The translations under genes and the position numbers were made by a program. Positions 1-10,022 of a DNA stretch of 31,878 bases are shown here, in pieces (position 1 is the stretch's first letter; each line of letters begins with the position of its first letter). This DNA comes from Saccoglossus kowalevskii (taxonomy: Eukaryota; Hemichordata; Enteropneusta; Harrimaniidae). The stretch is taken from positions 1 to 31,878 of the forward strand of contig NW_003128861.1 in assembly GCF_000003605.2 (NCBI RefSeq). Direction: 5' to 3'. Below the pieces are notes generated by a model, which was not told the origin of the DNA, searched no databases, and saw nothing but the letters and a program-made list of their open reading frames with translations.

Positions 1-813
1 TGAACTGTCGTGCAGTCACACTGTGCGGATGTTTCTATTCTCAATGCACACAGTGAACTGTGGTGCAGTCACACTGTGTCGATGTTTCTATTCTCAAGGC
101 ACACAGTGAACTGTGGTGCTGTCACACTGTGCTGATGTTTGTATCCTCAATGCACACAGTGAACTGTGGTGCAGTCACACTATGCTGATGTTTTTATTCT
201 CAATGCACACAGTGAACTGTGGTGTAGCAGTCACACTGTGCTGATGTTTCTATTCTTAATGCACACAGTGAACTGTGGTGTAGCAGTCACACTGTGCTGA
301 TGTTTGTATGCTCAATGCACACAGTGAATTGTGGTGTAGCAGTGACACTGTTTTGATGTTTGTATCCTTAATGCACACAGTGAACTGTGGTGTAGAAGTC
401 ACACTGTGCTGATGTTTGTATTCTCAAAGCACACAGTGAACTGTGGTGCAATCACACTGTGCTGATGTTTCTATTCTCAATCCACACAGTGAACTGTGGT
501 GCAGTCACACTGTGCGGATGTTTCTATTCTCAATGCACACAGTGAACTGTGGTGCAGTCACACTGTGTCGATGTTTCTATTCTCAAGGCACACAGTGAAC
601 TGTGGTGCTGTCACACTGTGCTGATGTTTGTATCCTCAATGCACACAGTGAACTGTGGTGCAGTCACACTATGCTGATGTTTTTATTCTCAATGCACACA
701 GTGAACTGTGGTGTAGCAGTCACACTGTGCTGATGTTTCTATTCTTAATGCACACAGTGAACTGTGGTGTAGCAGTCACACTGTGCTGATGTTTGTATTC
801 TCAATGCACACAG
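1..813 (+). repeat. HOR1 domain: one complete and one partial 9-monomer unit
   Basis: Monomers A-I run 1-489 (53,53,53,53,56,56,56,56,53). Their marks are: A TGCGGATG; B TGTCGATG with CAAGGCAC; C GTGCTGTCAC; D CACTATGCTG with TTTTTATTC; E CTATTCTTAATG; F GTATGCTC or GTATTCTC; G TGAATTG with TGTTTTGATG; H TAGAAGTC with CTCAAAGC; I GCAATCAC with CAATCCAC. A-F repeat at 490-813 in the same order. Monomer A at 1-53 carries CTGTCGTG, a change shared with the A at 2116 but not with the A monomers at 490 or 3093, so those two units are closer kin. Confidence 0.9.
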
Positions 814-2115
814 TGAATTGTGGTGTAGCAGTCACACTTTACCGAAGTGATGTATTCTCATGCACAGTAAACTGTGGTGCAGTCACACTGTGCTGATGTT
901 TGTATTCTCAATGCACCACAGTGATTTGTGTTGTAGCAGTCACACTGTAAATGGTGTTTTGTATCCTCAATGCATACAGTGAACTGTGGTGTAGAAGTCA
1001 CAGTGTGCTGATGTTTGTATTCTCAAAACACACAGTGAACTGTGGTGCAGTCACACTGTGGTGATGTTTCTATTCTCAATCCACACAGTGAGCTGTGGTG
1101 CAGTCACACTGTGCTGATGTTTGTATTCGCAATGCACACAATGAACTGTGGTGCAGTCACACTGTGCTGATGTTTGTATCCTCAATGCACACAGTGAACT
1201 GTGGTGCAGTCACACTGTGCTGATGTTTCTATTCTCAATGCACACAGCGAAATTGTCGTGCAGTCACACTGTGCTGATGTTTGTATTCTTAATGCACAAA
1301 GTGAACTGTGGTGCAGTCACATTGTTTCGATGTTATGTATTCTCAATGCACGCAGTGAACTGTGATGCAGTCACACTGCGCCGATGTTATGTATTCTCAA
1401 TGCACAGTAAACTGTGCTGCAGTCACACTGTGCTGATGTTTGTATTCTTAATGCACACAGTAAACTGTGGTGTAGCAGTCACACTGCTGATGTTTGTATT
1501 CTCAATGCACACAGTGAACTGTGATGTAGCAGTCACACTGTGTTGATGTTTGTATCCTCAATGCACAAAGTGAACTGTGGTGTAGCAATCACACTGTGTT
1601 GATGTTTCTATTCTCAATGCACACAGTGAACTGTGGTGCAGTCATACTGTGCTGATGTTTCTATTCTCAATGCACACAGTGAACTGTGGTGTAGCAGTCA
1701 CACTGTGCTGATGTTTGTATCCTCAATGCAGACAGTGAACTGTGGTGTAGTAGTCACACTGTGCTGATGTTTGTATCCTCAATGCACACAGTAAACTATG
1801 GTGCAGTCACACTGTGCTGATGTTTCTATTCTCAATGCACACAGTGAACTTTGGTGCAGTCACACTGTGCTGATGTTTGTATTCTCAATGCACACAGTGA
1901 ATTGTGGTGTAGCAGTCACACTGTTTTGATGTTTGTATCCTCAATGCACACAGTGAACTGTGGTGTAGAAGTCACACTGTGCTGATGTTTGTATTCTCAA
2001 AGCACACAGTGAACTGTGGTGCAGTCACACTGTGCTGATGTTTCTATTCTCAATCCACACAGTGAACTGTGGTGCAGTCACACTGTGCTGATGTTTGTAT
2101 CCTCAATGCACACAG
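814..2115 (+). repeat. Diverged partial HOR2 copy (24 monomers)
   Basis: Monomer 814-867 is a hybrid: its 5' half matches HOR1 type G (TGAATTG with TAG) and its 3' half matches HOR2 type u (ACCGAAG, then a short end). The order then follows HOR2 d-z, with an extra CAATCC-type monomer between f and g. This copy has more private changes than any other, for example GCACCACAG at 868-921, a 58-bp e-type monomer at 922-979, GCACGCAG near 1350, a 2-bp loss near 1485, and TAGTAGTC in monomer s at 1736-1791. Monomers u and v are fused at 1845-1897. It is sandwiched between two HOR1 domains. Confidence 0.85.
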
Positions 2116-3092
2116 TGAACTGTCGTGCAGTCACACTGTGCGGATGTTTCTATTCTCAATGCACACAGTGAACTGTGGTGCAGTCACACTGTGTCGATGT
2201 TTCTATTCTCAAGGCACACAGTGAACTGTGGTGCTGTCACACTGTGCTGATGTTTGTATCCTCAATGCACACAGTGAACTGTGGTGCAGTCACACTATGC
2301 TGATGTTTTTATTCTCAATGCACACAGTGAACTGTGGTGTAGCAGTCACACTGTGCTGATGTTTCTATTTTAATGCACACAGTGAACTGTGGTGTAGCAG
2401 TCACACTGTGCTGATGTTTGTATTCTCAATGCACACAGTGAATTGTGGTGTAGCAGTGACACTGTTTTGATGTTTGTATCCTTAATGCACACAGTGAACT
2501 GTGGTGTAGAAGTCACACTGTGCTGATGTTTGTATTCTCAAAGCACACAGTGAACTGTGGTGCAATCACACTGTGCTGATGTTTCTATTCTCAATCCACA
2601 CAGTGAACTGTGGTGCAGTCACACTGTGCTGATGTTTGTATCCTCAATGCACACAGTGAACTGTGGTGCAGTCACACTGTGTTGATGTTTCTATTCTCAA
2701 TGCACACAGTGAACTGTGGTGCAGTCACACTGTGTCGATGTTTCTATTCTCAAGGCACACAGTGAACTGTGGTGCAGTCACACTATGCTGATGTTTTTAT
2801 TCTCAATGCAAACAGTGAACTGTGGTGTAGCAGTCACACTGTGCTGATGTTTCTATTCTTAATGCACACAGTGAACTGTGGTGTAGCAGTCACACTGTGC
2901 TGATGTTTGTATGCTCAATGCACACAGTGAATTGTGGTGTAGCAGTCACACTGTTTTGATGTTTGTATCCTTAATGCACACAGTGAACTGTGGTGTAGAA
3001 GTCACACTGTGCTGATGTTTGTATTCTCAAAGCACACAGTGAACTGTGGTGCAATCACACTGTGCTGATGTTTCTATTCTCAATCCACACAG
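2116..3092 (+). repeat. HOR1 domain: complete unit plus variant unit
   Basis: A-I occupies 2116-2603 and is 488 bp because one base is lost from CTATTCTTAATG (reads CTATTTTAATG near 2366). The next nine monomers (2604-3092) start with a GTATCC type and a TGTTGATG type, then B, D, E, F, G, H and I. A and C are thus replaced or lost while the monomer total stays nine. Monomer D at 2763 ends GCAAACAG, a private change. Confidence 0.88.
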
Positions 3093-3581
3093 TGAACTGT
3101 GGTGCAGTCACACTGTGCGGATGTTTCTATTCTCAATGCACACAGTGAACTGTGGTGCAGTCACACTGTGTCGATGTTTCTATTCTCAAGGCACACAGTG
3201 AACTGTGGTGCTGTCACACTGTGCTGATGTTTGTATCCTCAATGCACACAGTGAACTGTGGTGCAGTCACACTATGCTGATGTTTTTATTCTCAATGCAC
3301 ACAGTGAACTGTGGTGTAGCAGTCACACTGTGCTGATGTTTCTATTCTTAATGCACACAGTGAACTGTGGTGTAGCAGTCACACTGTGCTGATGTTTGTA
3401 TTCTCAATGCACACAGTGAATTGTGGTGTAGCAGTCACACTGTTTTGATGTTTGTATCCTTAATGCACACAGTGAACTGTGGTGTAGAAGTCACACTGTG
3501 CTGATGTTTGTATTCTCAAAGCACACAGTGAACTGTGGTGCAATCACACTGTGCTGATGTTTCTATTCTCAATCCACACAG
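3093..3581 (+). repeat. HOR1 unit, complete, 489 bp
   Basis: A-I are all present with the same lengths as 1-489, which confirms a 489-bp, nine-monomer period. F here reads GTATTCTC rather than GTATGCTC, and G has GTCACACTG rather than GTGACACTG, matching the unit at 490 rather than the one at 1 at those sites. Confidence 0.9.
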
Positions 3582-4335
3582 TGAACTGTGGTGCAGTCAC
3601 ACTGTGCTGATGTTTGTATCCTCAATGCACACAGTGAACTGTGGTGCAGTCACACTGTGTTGATGTTTCTATTCTCAATGCACACAGTGAACTGTGGTGC
3701 AGTCACACTGTGTCGATGTTTCTATTCTCAAGGCACACAGTGAACTGTGGTGCAGTCACACTGTGCTGATGTTTGTATCCTCAATGCACACAGTGAACTG
3801 TGGAGCAGTCACACTGTGCTGATGTATTTATTCTCAATGCACACAGTGAACTGTGGTGTAGCAGTCACACTGTGCTGATGTTTCTATTCTCAATGCACAC
3901 AGTGAACTGTGGTGTAGCAGTCACACTGTGCTGATGTTTCTATTCTCAATCCACACAGTGAACTGTGGTGCAGTCACACTGTGCTGATGTTTCTATTCTC
4001 AATCCACACAGTGAACTGTGGTGCAGTCACACTGTGCTGATGTTTGTATCCTCAATGCACACAGTTAACTGTTGTGCAGTCACACTGTGCTGATGTTTCT
4101 ATTCTCAATGCACACAGTGAACTGTGGTGCAGTCACACTGTGTCGATGTTTCTATTCTCAATGCACACAGTGAACTGTGGTGCAGTCACACTGTGCTGAT
4201 GTTTGTATCCTCAATGCACACAGTGAACTGTGGTGTAGCAGTCACACTGTGCTGATGTTTCTATTCTCAATGCACACAGTGAACTGTGGTGTAGCAGTCA
4301 CACTGTGCTGATGTTTCTATTCTCAATCCACACAG
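3582..4335 (+). repeat. Transition from HOR1 to HOR2 (14 monomers)
   Basis: The monomers are GTATCC type, TGTTGATG type, bb, cc, dd (with GGAGCAG and GATGTATTT), ee, a 56-bp CAATCC type, a 53-bp CAATCC type, cc (ending ACAGTTAACTGTTG), gg, hh, ii, a and b. The order bb-cc-dd-ee, then gg-hh-ii-a-b, is the tail of the 35-mer, so this stretch joins the HOR1 domain to the first full HOR2 phase at 4336. The first two monomers copy the HOR1 variant unit at 2604. Confidence 0.82.
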
Positions 4336-5963
4336 TGAACTGTGGTGCAGTCACACTGTGCCGATGTTATGTATTCTCACTACACAGTAAACTGTGCTGC
4401 AGTCACACTGTGCTGATGTTTGTATTCTCAATGTACACAGTGATGCGTGTTGTAGCAGTCATACTGTATTGGTGTTTGTATCCTCAATGCATACAGTGAA
4501 CTGTGGTGTAGAAGTCACAGTGTGCTGATGTTTGTATTCTCAAAGCACACAGTGAGCTGTGGTGCAGTCACACTGTGCTGATGATTGTATTCGCAATGCA
4601 CACAATGAACTGTGGTGCAGTCACACTGTGCTGATGTTTGTATCCTCAATGCATACAGTGAACTGTGGTGCAGTCACACTGTGCTGATGTTTCTATTCTC
4701 AATGCACACAGTGAAATTGTCGTGCAGTCACACTGTGCTGATGTTTGTATTCTTAATGCACACAGTTAACTGTGGTGTAGCAGTCACACTGTGCTGATGT
4801 TTGTATTCTCAATGCACACAGTGAACTGTGATGTAGCAGTCACACTGTGTTGATGTTTGTATCCTCAATGCACAAAGTGAACTGTGGTGTAGCAATCACA
4901 CTGTGTTGATGTTTCTATTCTCAATGCACACAGTGAACTGTGGTGCAGTCACACTGTGCTGATGTTTCTATTCTCAATGCACACAGTGAACTGTGGTGTA
5001 GCAGTCACACTGTGCTGATGTTTGTATCCTCAATGCACACAGTGAACTGTGGGGTAGCAGTCACACTGTGCTGATGTTTGTATCCTCAATGCACACAGTA
5101 AACTATGGTGCAGTCACACTGTGCTGATGTTTCTATTCTCAATGCACAGAGTGAACTTTGGTGCAGTCACACTGTACCGAAGTTATGTATTCTCAATGCA
5201 CAGTAAACTGTGGTGCAATCACACTGTGCTGATGTTTGTATTCTAAATGCACACAGTGAATTGTGGTGTAGCAGTCACACTGTTTTGATGTTTGTATCCT
5301 CAATGCACACAGTGAACTGTGGTGTAGAAGTCACACTGTGCTGATGTTTGTATCCTCAATGCACACAGTGAACTGTGGTGCAGTCACATTGTGCTGATGT
5401 TTCTATTCTCAATGCACACAGTGAACTGTGGTGCAGTCACACTGTGTCGATGTTTCTATTCTCAAGGCACACAGTGAACTGTGGTGCAGTCACACTGTGC
5501 TGATGTTTGTATCCTCAATGGACACAGTGAACTGTGGTGCAGTCACACTGTGCTGATGTTTTTATTCTCAATGCACACAGTGAACTGTGGTGTAGCAGTC
5601 ACACTGTGCTGATGTTTCTATTCTCAATGCACACAGTGAACTGTGGTGTAGCAGTCACACTGTGCTGATGTTTCTATTCTCAATCCACACAGTGAACTGT
5701 GGTGCAGTCACACTGTGCTGATGTTTCTATTCTCAATGCACACAGTGAACTGTGGTGCAGTCACACTGTGTCGATGTTTCTATTCTCAATGCACACAGTG
5801 AACTGTGGTGCAGTCACACTGTGCTGATGTTTGTATCCTCAACGCACACAGTGAACTGTGGTGTAGCAGTCACACTGTGCTGATGTTTCTATTCTCAATG
5901 CACACAGTAAACTGTGGTGTAGCAGTCACACTGTGCTGATGTTTCTATTCTCAATCCACACAG
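4336..5963 (+). repeat. HOR2 copy, 1628 bp, five monomers short
   Basis: It starts at monomer c (GTGCCGATGTTATG, CTCACTACAC). Compared with the full 1893-bp unit it lacks 265 bp, explained by two in-register fusions: j joined to m at 4712-4765 (159 bp lost) and x joined to z at 5313-5368 (106 bp lost). Private changes include GATGATTG at 4553 and GTTAACTG at 4766. All other monomers follow the 35-mer order. Confidence 0.88.
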
Positions 5964-6712
5964 TGAACTGTGGTGCAGTCACACTGTGCCGATGTTATGT
6001 ATTCTCACTACACAGTAAACTGTGCTGCAGTCACACTGTGCTGATGTTTGTATTCTCAATGCACACAGTGATGTGTGTTGTAGCAGTCACACTGTATTGG
6101 TGTTTGTATCCTCAATGCATACAGTGAACTGTGGTGTAGAAGTCACAGTGTGCTGATGTTTGTATTCTCAAAGCACACAGTGAGCTGTGGTGCAGTCACA
6201 CTGTGCTGATGTTTGTATTCGCAATGCACACAATGAACTGTGGTGCAGTCACATTGTGCTGATGTTTGTATCCCTAATGCACACAGTGAACTGTGGTGCA
6301 GTCACACTGTGCTGATGTTTCTATTCTCAATGCACACAGTGAAATTGTCGTGCAGTCACACTGTGCTGATGTTTGTATTCTTAATGCACAAAGGGAACTG
6401 TGGTGCAGTCACACTGTTCCGATGTTATGTATTCTCAATGCACACAGTGAACTGTGGTGCAGTCACACTGCGCCGATGTTATGTATTCTCAATGCACAGT
6501 AAACTGTGCTGCAGTCACACTGTGCTGATGTTTGAATTCTTAATGCACACAGTAAACTGTGGTGTAGCAGTCACACTGTGCTGATGTTTGTATTCTCAAT
6601 GCACACAGTGAACTGTGATGTAGCAGTCACACTGTGTTGATGTTTGTATCCTCAATGCACAAAGTGAACTGTGGTGTAGCAATCACACTGTGTTGATGTT
6701 TCTATTCTCAAT

Positions 6713-6733
6713 GCACACAGTGAACTGTGGTGC
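6713..6733. other. Junction dyad present at most monomer boundaries
   Basis: At the monomer boundary CACAGT and ACTGTG form a perfect inverted repeat with only GA between them. Outer GCA and TGC arms extend it if one G is bulged. A hairpin with a TGAA loop and a 5-bp CACAG/CTGTG stem (8 bp with the bulge) is possible in single-stranded DNA or RNA. It recurs wherever a monomer ends CACACAG and the next begins TGAACTGTG, so several hundred times. Monomers starting TAAACTG or TGAATTG alter the loop or break the stem. The 56-bp type loses the outer TGC arm because TAG follows GGTG. The repeat is seen directly; a role is not shown. Confidence 0.75.
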
Positions 6734-6773
6734 AGTCACACTGTGCTGATGTTTCTATTCTCAATGCACACAG
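6721..6773 (+). repeat. Reference 53-bp monomer
   Basis: This copy carries the majority base at every position I compared, so it serves as a type monomer. Composition is 12 A, 12 C, 12 G and 17 T. It holds no CpG. Positions 1-12 close a dyad begun by the previous monomer's last eight bases, and positions 13-28 hold a second dyad. Positions 27-31 (TGATG) are the main variable site, and positions 32-41 separate the CTATTC, GTATTC, GTATCC and TTATTC subtypes. Confidence 0.9.
6733..6748. other. Internal dyad of the monomer
   Basis: CACA-C-TGTG is a short palindrome with a central C, flanked by CAG on the left and CTG on the right with a single bulged T. The same bases occur in nearly every monomer. 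Together with the boundary dyad this gives two potential foldbacks per 53 bp. The stem is short and may not form in duplex DNA. Confidence 0.65.
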
Positions 6774-7856
6774 TGAACTGTGGTGTAGCAGTCACACTGT
6801 GCTGATGTTTGTATCCTCAATGCACACAGTGAACTGTGGGGTAGCAGTCACACTGTGCTGATGTTTGTATCCTCAATGCACACAGTAAACTATGGTGCAG
6901 TCACACTGTGCTGATGTTTCTATTCTCCATGCACACAGTGAACTTTGGTGCAGTCACACTGTACCGAAGTTATGTATTCTCAATGCACAGTAAACTGTGG
7001 TGCAATCACACTGTGCTGATGTTTGTATTCTCAATGCACACAGTGAATTGTGGTGTAGCAGTCACACTGTTTTGATGTTTGTATCCTCAATGCACACAGT
7101 GAACTGTGGTGTAGAAGTCACACTGTGCTGATGTTTGTATTCTCAAAGCACACAGTGAACTGTGGTGCAGTCACACTGTGCTGATGTTTCTATTCTCAAT
7201 CCACACAGTGAACTGTGGTGCAGTCACACTGTCCTGATGTTTGTATCCTCAATGCACACAGTGAACTGTGGTGCAGTCACATTGTGCTGATGTTTCTATT
7301 CTCAATGCACACAGTGAACTGTGGTGCAGTCACACTGTGTCGATGTTTCTATTCTCAAGGCACACAGTGAACTGTGGTGCAGTCACACTGTGCTGATGTT
7401 TGTATCCTCAATGCACACAGTGAACTGTGGTGCAGTCACACTGTGCTGATGTTTTTATTCTCAATGCACACAGTGAACTGTGGTGTAGCAGTCACACTGT
7501 GCTGATGTTTCTATTCTCAATGCACACAGTGAACTGTGGTGAAGCAGTCACACTGTGCTGATGTTTCTATTCTCAATCCACACAGTGAACTGTGGTGCAG
7601 TCACACTGTGCTGATGTTTCTATTCTCAATGCACACAGTGAACTGTGGTGCAGTCACACTGTGTCGATGTTTCTATTCTCAATGCACACAGTGAACTGTG
7701 GTGCAGTCACACTGTGCTGATGTTTGTATCCTCAATGCACACAGTGAACTGTGGTGTAGCAGTCACACTGTGCTGATGTTTCTATTCTCAATGCACACAG
7801 TGAACTGTGGTGTAGCAGTCACACTGTGCTGATGTTTCTATTCTCAATCCACACAG

Positions 7857-9321
7857 TGAACTGTGGTGCAGTCACACTGTGCCGATGTTATGTATTCTCA
7901 CTACACAGTAAACTGTGCTGCAGTCACACTGTGCTGATGTTTGTATTCTCAATGCACACAGTGATGTGTGTTGTAGCAGTCACACTGTATTGGTGTTTGT
8001 ATCCTCAATGCATACAGTGAACTGTGGTGTAGAAATCACAGTGTGCTGATGTTTGTATTCTCAAAGCACACAGTGAGCTGTGGTGCAGTCACACTGTGCT
8101 GATGTTTGTATTCGCAATGCACACAATGAACTGTGGTGCAGTCACACTGTGCTGATGTTTGTATCCTCAATGCACACAGTGAACTGTGGTGTAGCAGTCA
8201 CACTGTGTTGATGTTTGTATCCTCAATGCACAAAGTGAACTGTGGTGTAGCAATCACACTGTGTTGATGTTTCTATTCTCAATGCACACAGTGAACTGTG
8301 GTGCAGTCACACTGTGCTGATGTTTCTATTCTCAATGCACACAGTGAACTGTGGTGTAGCAGTCACACTGTGCTGATGTTTGTATCCTCAATGCACACAG
8401 TGAACTGTGGGGTAGCAGTCACACTGTGCTGATGTTTGTATCCTCAATGCACACAGTAAACTATGGTGCAGTCACACTGTGCTGATGTTTCTATTCTCAA
8501 TGCACACAGTGAACTTTGGTGCAGTCACACTGTACCGAAGTTATGTATTCTCAATGCACAGTAAACTGTGGTGCAATCACACTGTGCTGATGTTTGTATT
8601 CTCAATGCACACAGTGAATTGTGGTGTAGCAGTCACACTGTTTTGATGTTTGTATCCTCAATGCACACAGTGAACTGTGGTGTAGAAGTCACACTGTGCT
8701 GATGTTTGTATTCTCAAAGCACACAGTGAACTGTGGTGCAGTCACACTGTGCTGATGTTTCTATTCTCAATCCACACAGTGAACTGTGGTGCAGTCACAC
8801 TGTGTCGATGTTTCTATTCTCAAGGCACACAGTGAACTGTGGTGCAGTCACACTGTGCTGATGTTTGTATCCTCAATGCACACAGTGAACTGTGGTGCAG
8901 TCACACTGTGCTGATGTTTTTATTCTCAATGCACACAGTGAACTGTGGTGTAGCAGTCACACTGTGCTGATGTTTCTATTCTCAATGCACACAGTGAACT
9001 GTGGTGAAGCAGTCACACTGTGCTGATGTTTCTATTCTCAATCCACACAGTGAACTGTGGTGCAGTCACACTGTGCTGATGTTTCTATTCTCAATGCACA
9101 CAGTGAACTGTGGTGCAGTCACACTGTGTCGATGTTTCTATTCTCAATGCACACAGTGAACTGTGGTGCAGTCACACTGTGCTGATGTTTGTATCCTCAA
9201 TGCACACAGTGAACTGTGGTGTAGCAGTCACACTGTGCTGATGTTTCTATTCTCAATGCACACAGTGAACTGTGGTGTAGCAGTCACACTGTGCTGTTGT
9301 TTCTATTCTCAATCCACACAG
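7857..9321 (+). repeat. HOR2 copy, 1465 bp, eight monomers short
   Basis: Monomers i to n (322 bp) are missing between h (8127) and an o-like monomer at 8180, which reads GTGGTGTAG instead of GTGATGTAG. Monomers z and aa (106 bp) are missing between y (8727) and bb (8780). The two losses account exactly for the 428-bp difference from the full unit. Register is kept at both joints. Confidence 0.88.
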
Positions 9322-10022
9322 TGAACTGTGGTGCAGTCACACTGTGCCGATGTTATGTATTCTCACTACACAGTAAACTGTGCTGCAGTCACACTGTGCT
9401 GATGTTTGTATTCTCAATGCACACAGTGATGTGTGTTGTAGCAGTCACACTGTATTGGTGTTTGTATCCTCAATGCATACAGTGAACTGTGGTGTAGAAA
9501 TCACAGTGTGCTGATGTTTGTATTCTCAAAGCACACAGTGAGCTGTGGTGCAGTCACACTGTGCTGATGTTTGTATTCGCAATGCACACAATGAACTGTG
9601 GTGCAGTCACACTGTGCTGATGTTTGTATCCTCAATGCACACAGTGAACTGTGGTGCAGTCACACTGTGCTGATGTTTCTATTCTCAATGCACACAGTGA
9701 AATTGTCGTGCAGTCACACTGTGCTGATGTTTGTATTCTTAATGCACAAAGTGAACTGTGGTGCAGTCACACTGTTCCGATGTTATGTATTCTCAATGCA
9801 CACAGTGAACTGTGCTGCAGTCACACTGCGCCGATGTTATGTATTCTCAATGCACAGTAAACTGTGCTGCAGTCACACTGTGCTGATGTTTGTATTCTTA
9901 ATGCACACAGTAAACTGTGGTGTAGCAGTCACACTGTGCTGATGTTTGTATTCTCAATGCACACTGTGAACTGTGATGTAGCAGTCACACTGTGCTGATG
10001 TTTCTATTCTCAATCCACACAG
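9322..10022 (+). repeat. HOR2 copy, 701 bp, 13 monomers
   Basis: Monomers c to n are followed by one 56-bp hybrid, 9967-10022, that starts like o (TGATGTAG) and ends like b (CTATTCTCAATCC). The next monomer is c of the following copy. A single exchange between o and b of two HOR2 units, removing 1192 bp, explains it. The n end reads GCACACTGTGAACTG, a change shared only with the copy near 14930. Confidence 0.88.

Larger units (their letters stand above)
5964..7856 (+). repeat. HOR2 copy, full 35-monomer 1893-bp unit
   Basis: This is the only complete copy in the window. Monomer starts are c5964, d6016, e6069, f6125, g6181, h6234, i6287, j6340, k6394, l6448, m6500, n6553, o6609, p6665, q6721, r6774, s6830, t6886, u6939, v6991, w7044, x7100, y7156, z7209, aa7262, bb7315, cc7368, dd7421, ee7474, ff7530, gg7586, hh7639, ii7692, a7745 and b7801. 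Key marks are: e TGATGTGTG with TATTGGTG; g TGAGCTG with ATTCGCAATG; j TGAAATTGTCG; k TGTTCCGATG; l TGCGCCGATG; o TGATGTAG with GCACAAAG; s GTGGGGTAG; t TAAACTATGG; u ACCGAAG; z GTCCTGATG; ff GTGAAGCAG. The lengths sum to 1893, equal to the spacing to the next monomer c. Confidence 0.92.

Noticed and set aside
1148-1546. 132-codon open frame, plus similar frames of 60-132 codons throughout
   Set aside because: They start mainly at GTG inside repeats, recur with every repeat copy, overlap in two phases, and end at a fixed TGA of the monomer. Frame passes through all three phases of the same DNA, so no protein is being conserved.
2360-2372. One-base indels (CTATTTTAATG near 2366; TCCTTCAATG near 31854)
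   Set aside because: They fall in short T/C runs and may be sequencing or assembly errors, so no biological weight is placed on them.
6713-6748. Hairpins as transcription terminators or tRNA-like folds
   Set aside because: No following T run, stems are very short, and the same elements occur in every monomer; no tRNA arms or anticodon layout seen.
7421-7473. AATAAA polyadenylation signal on the minus strand in dd/D monomers
   Set aside because: It arises from TTTTTATTC in one monomer subtype; no gene lies on that strand, so it is an incidental hexamer.
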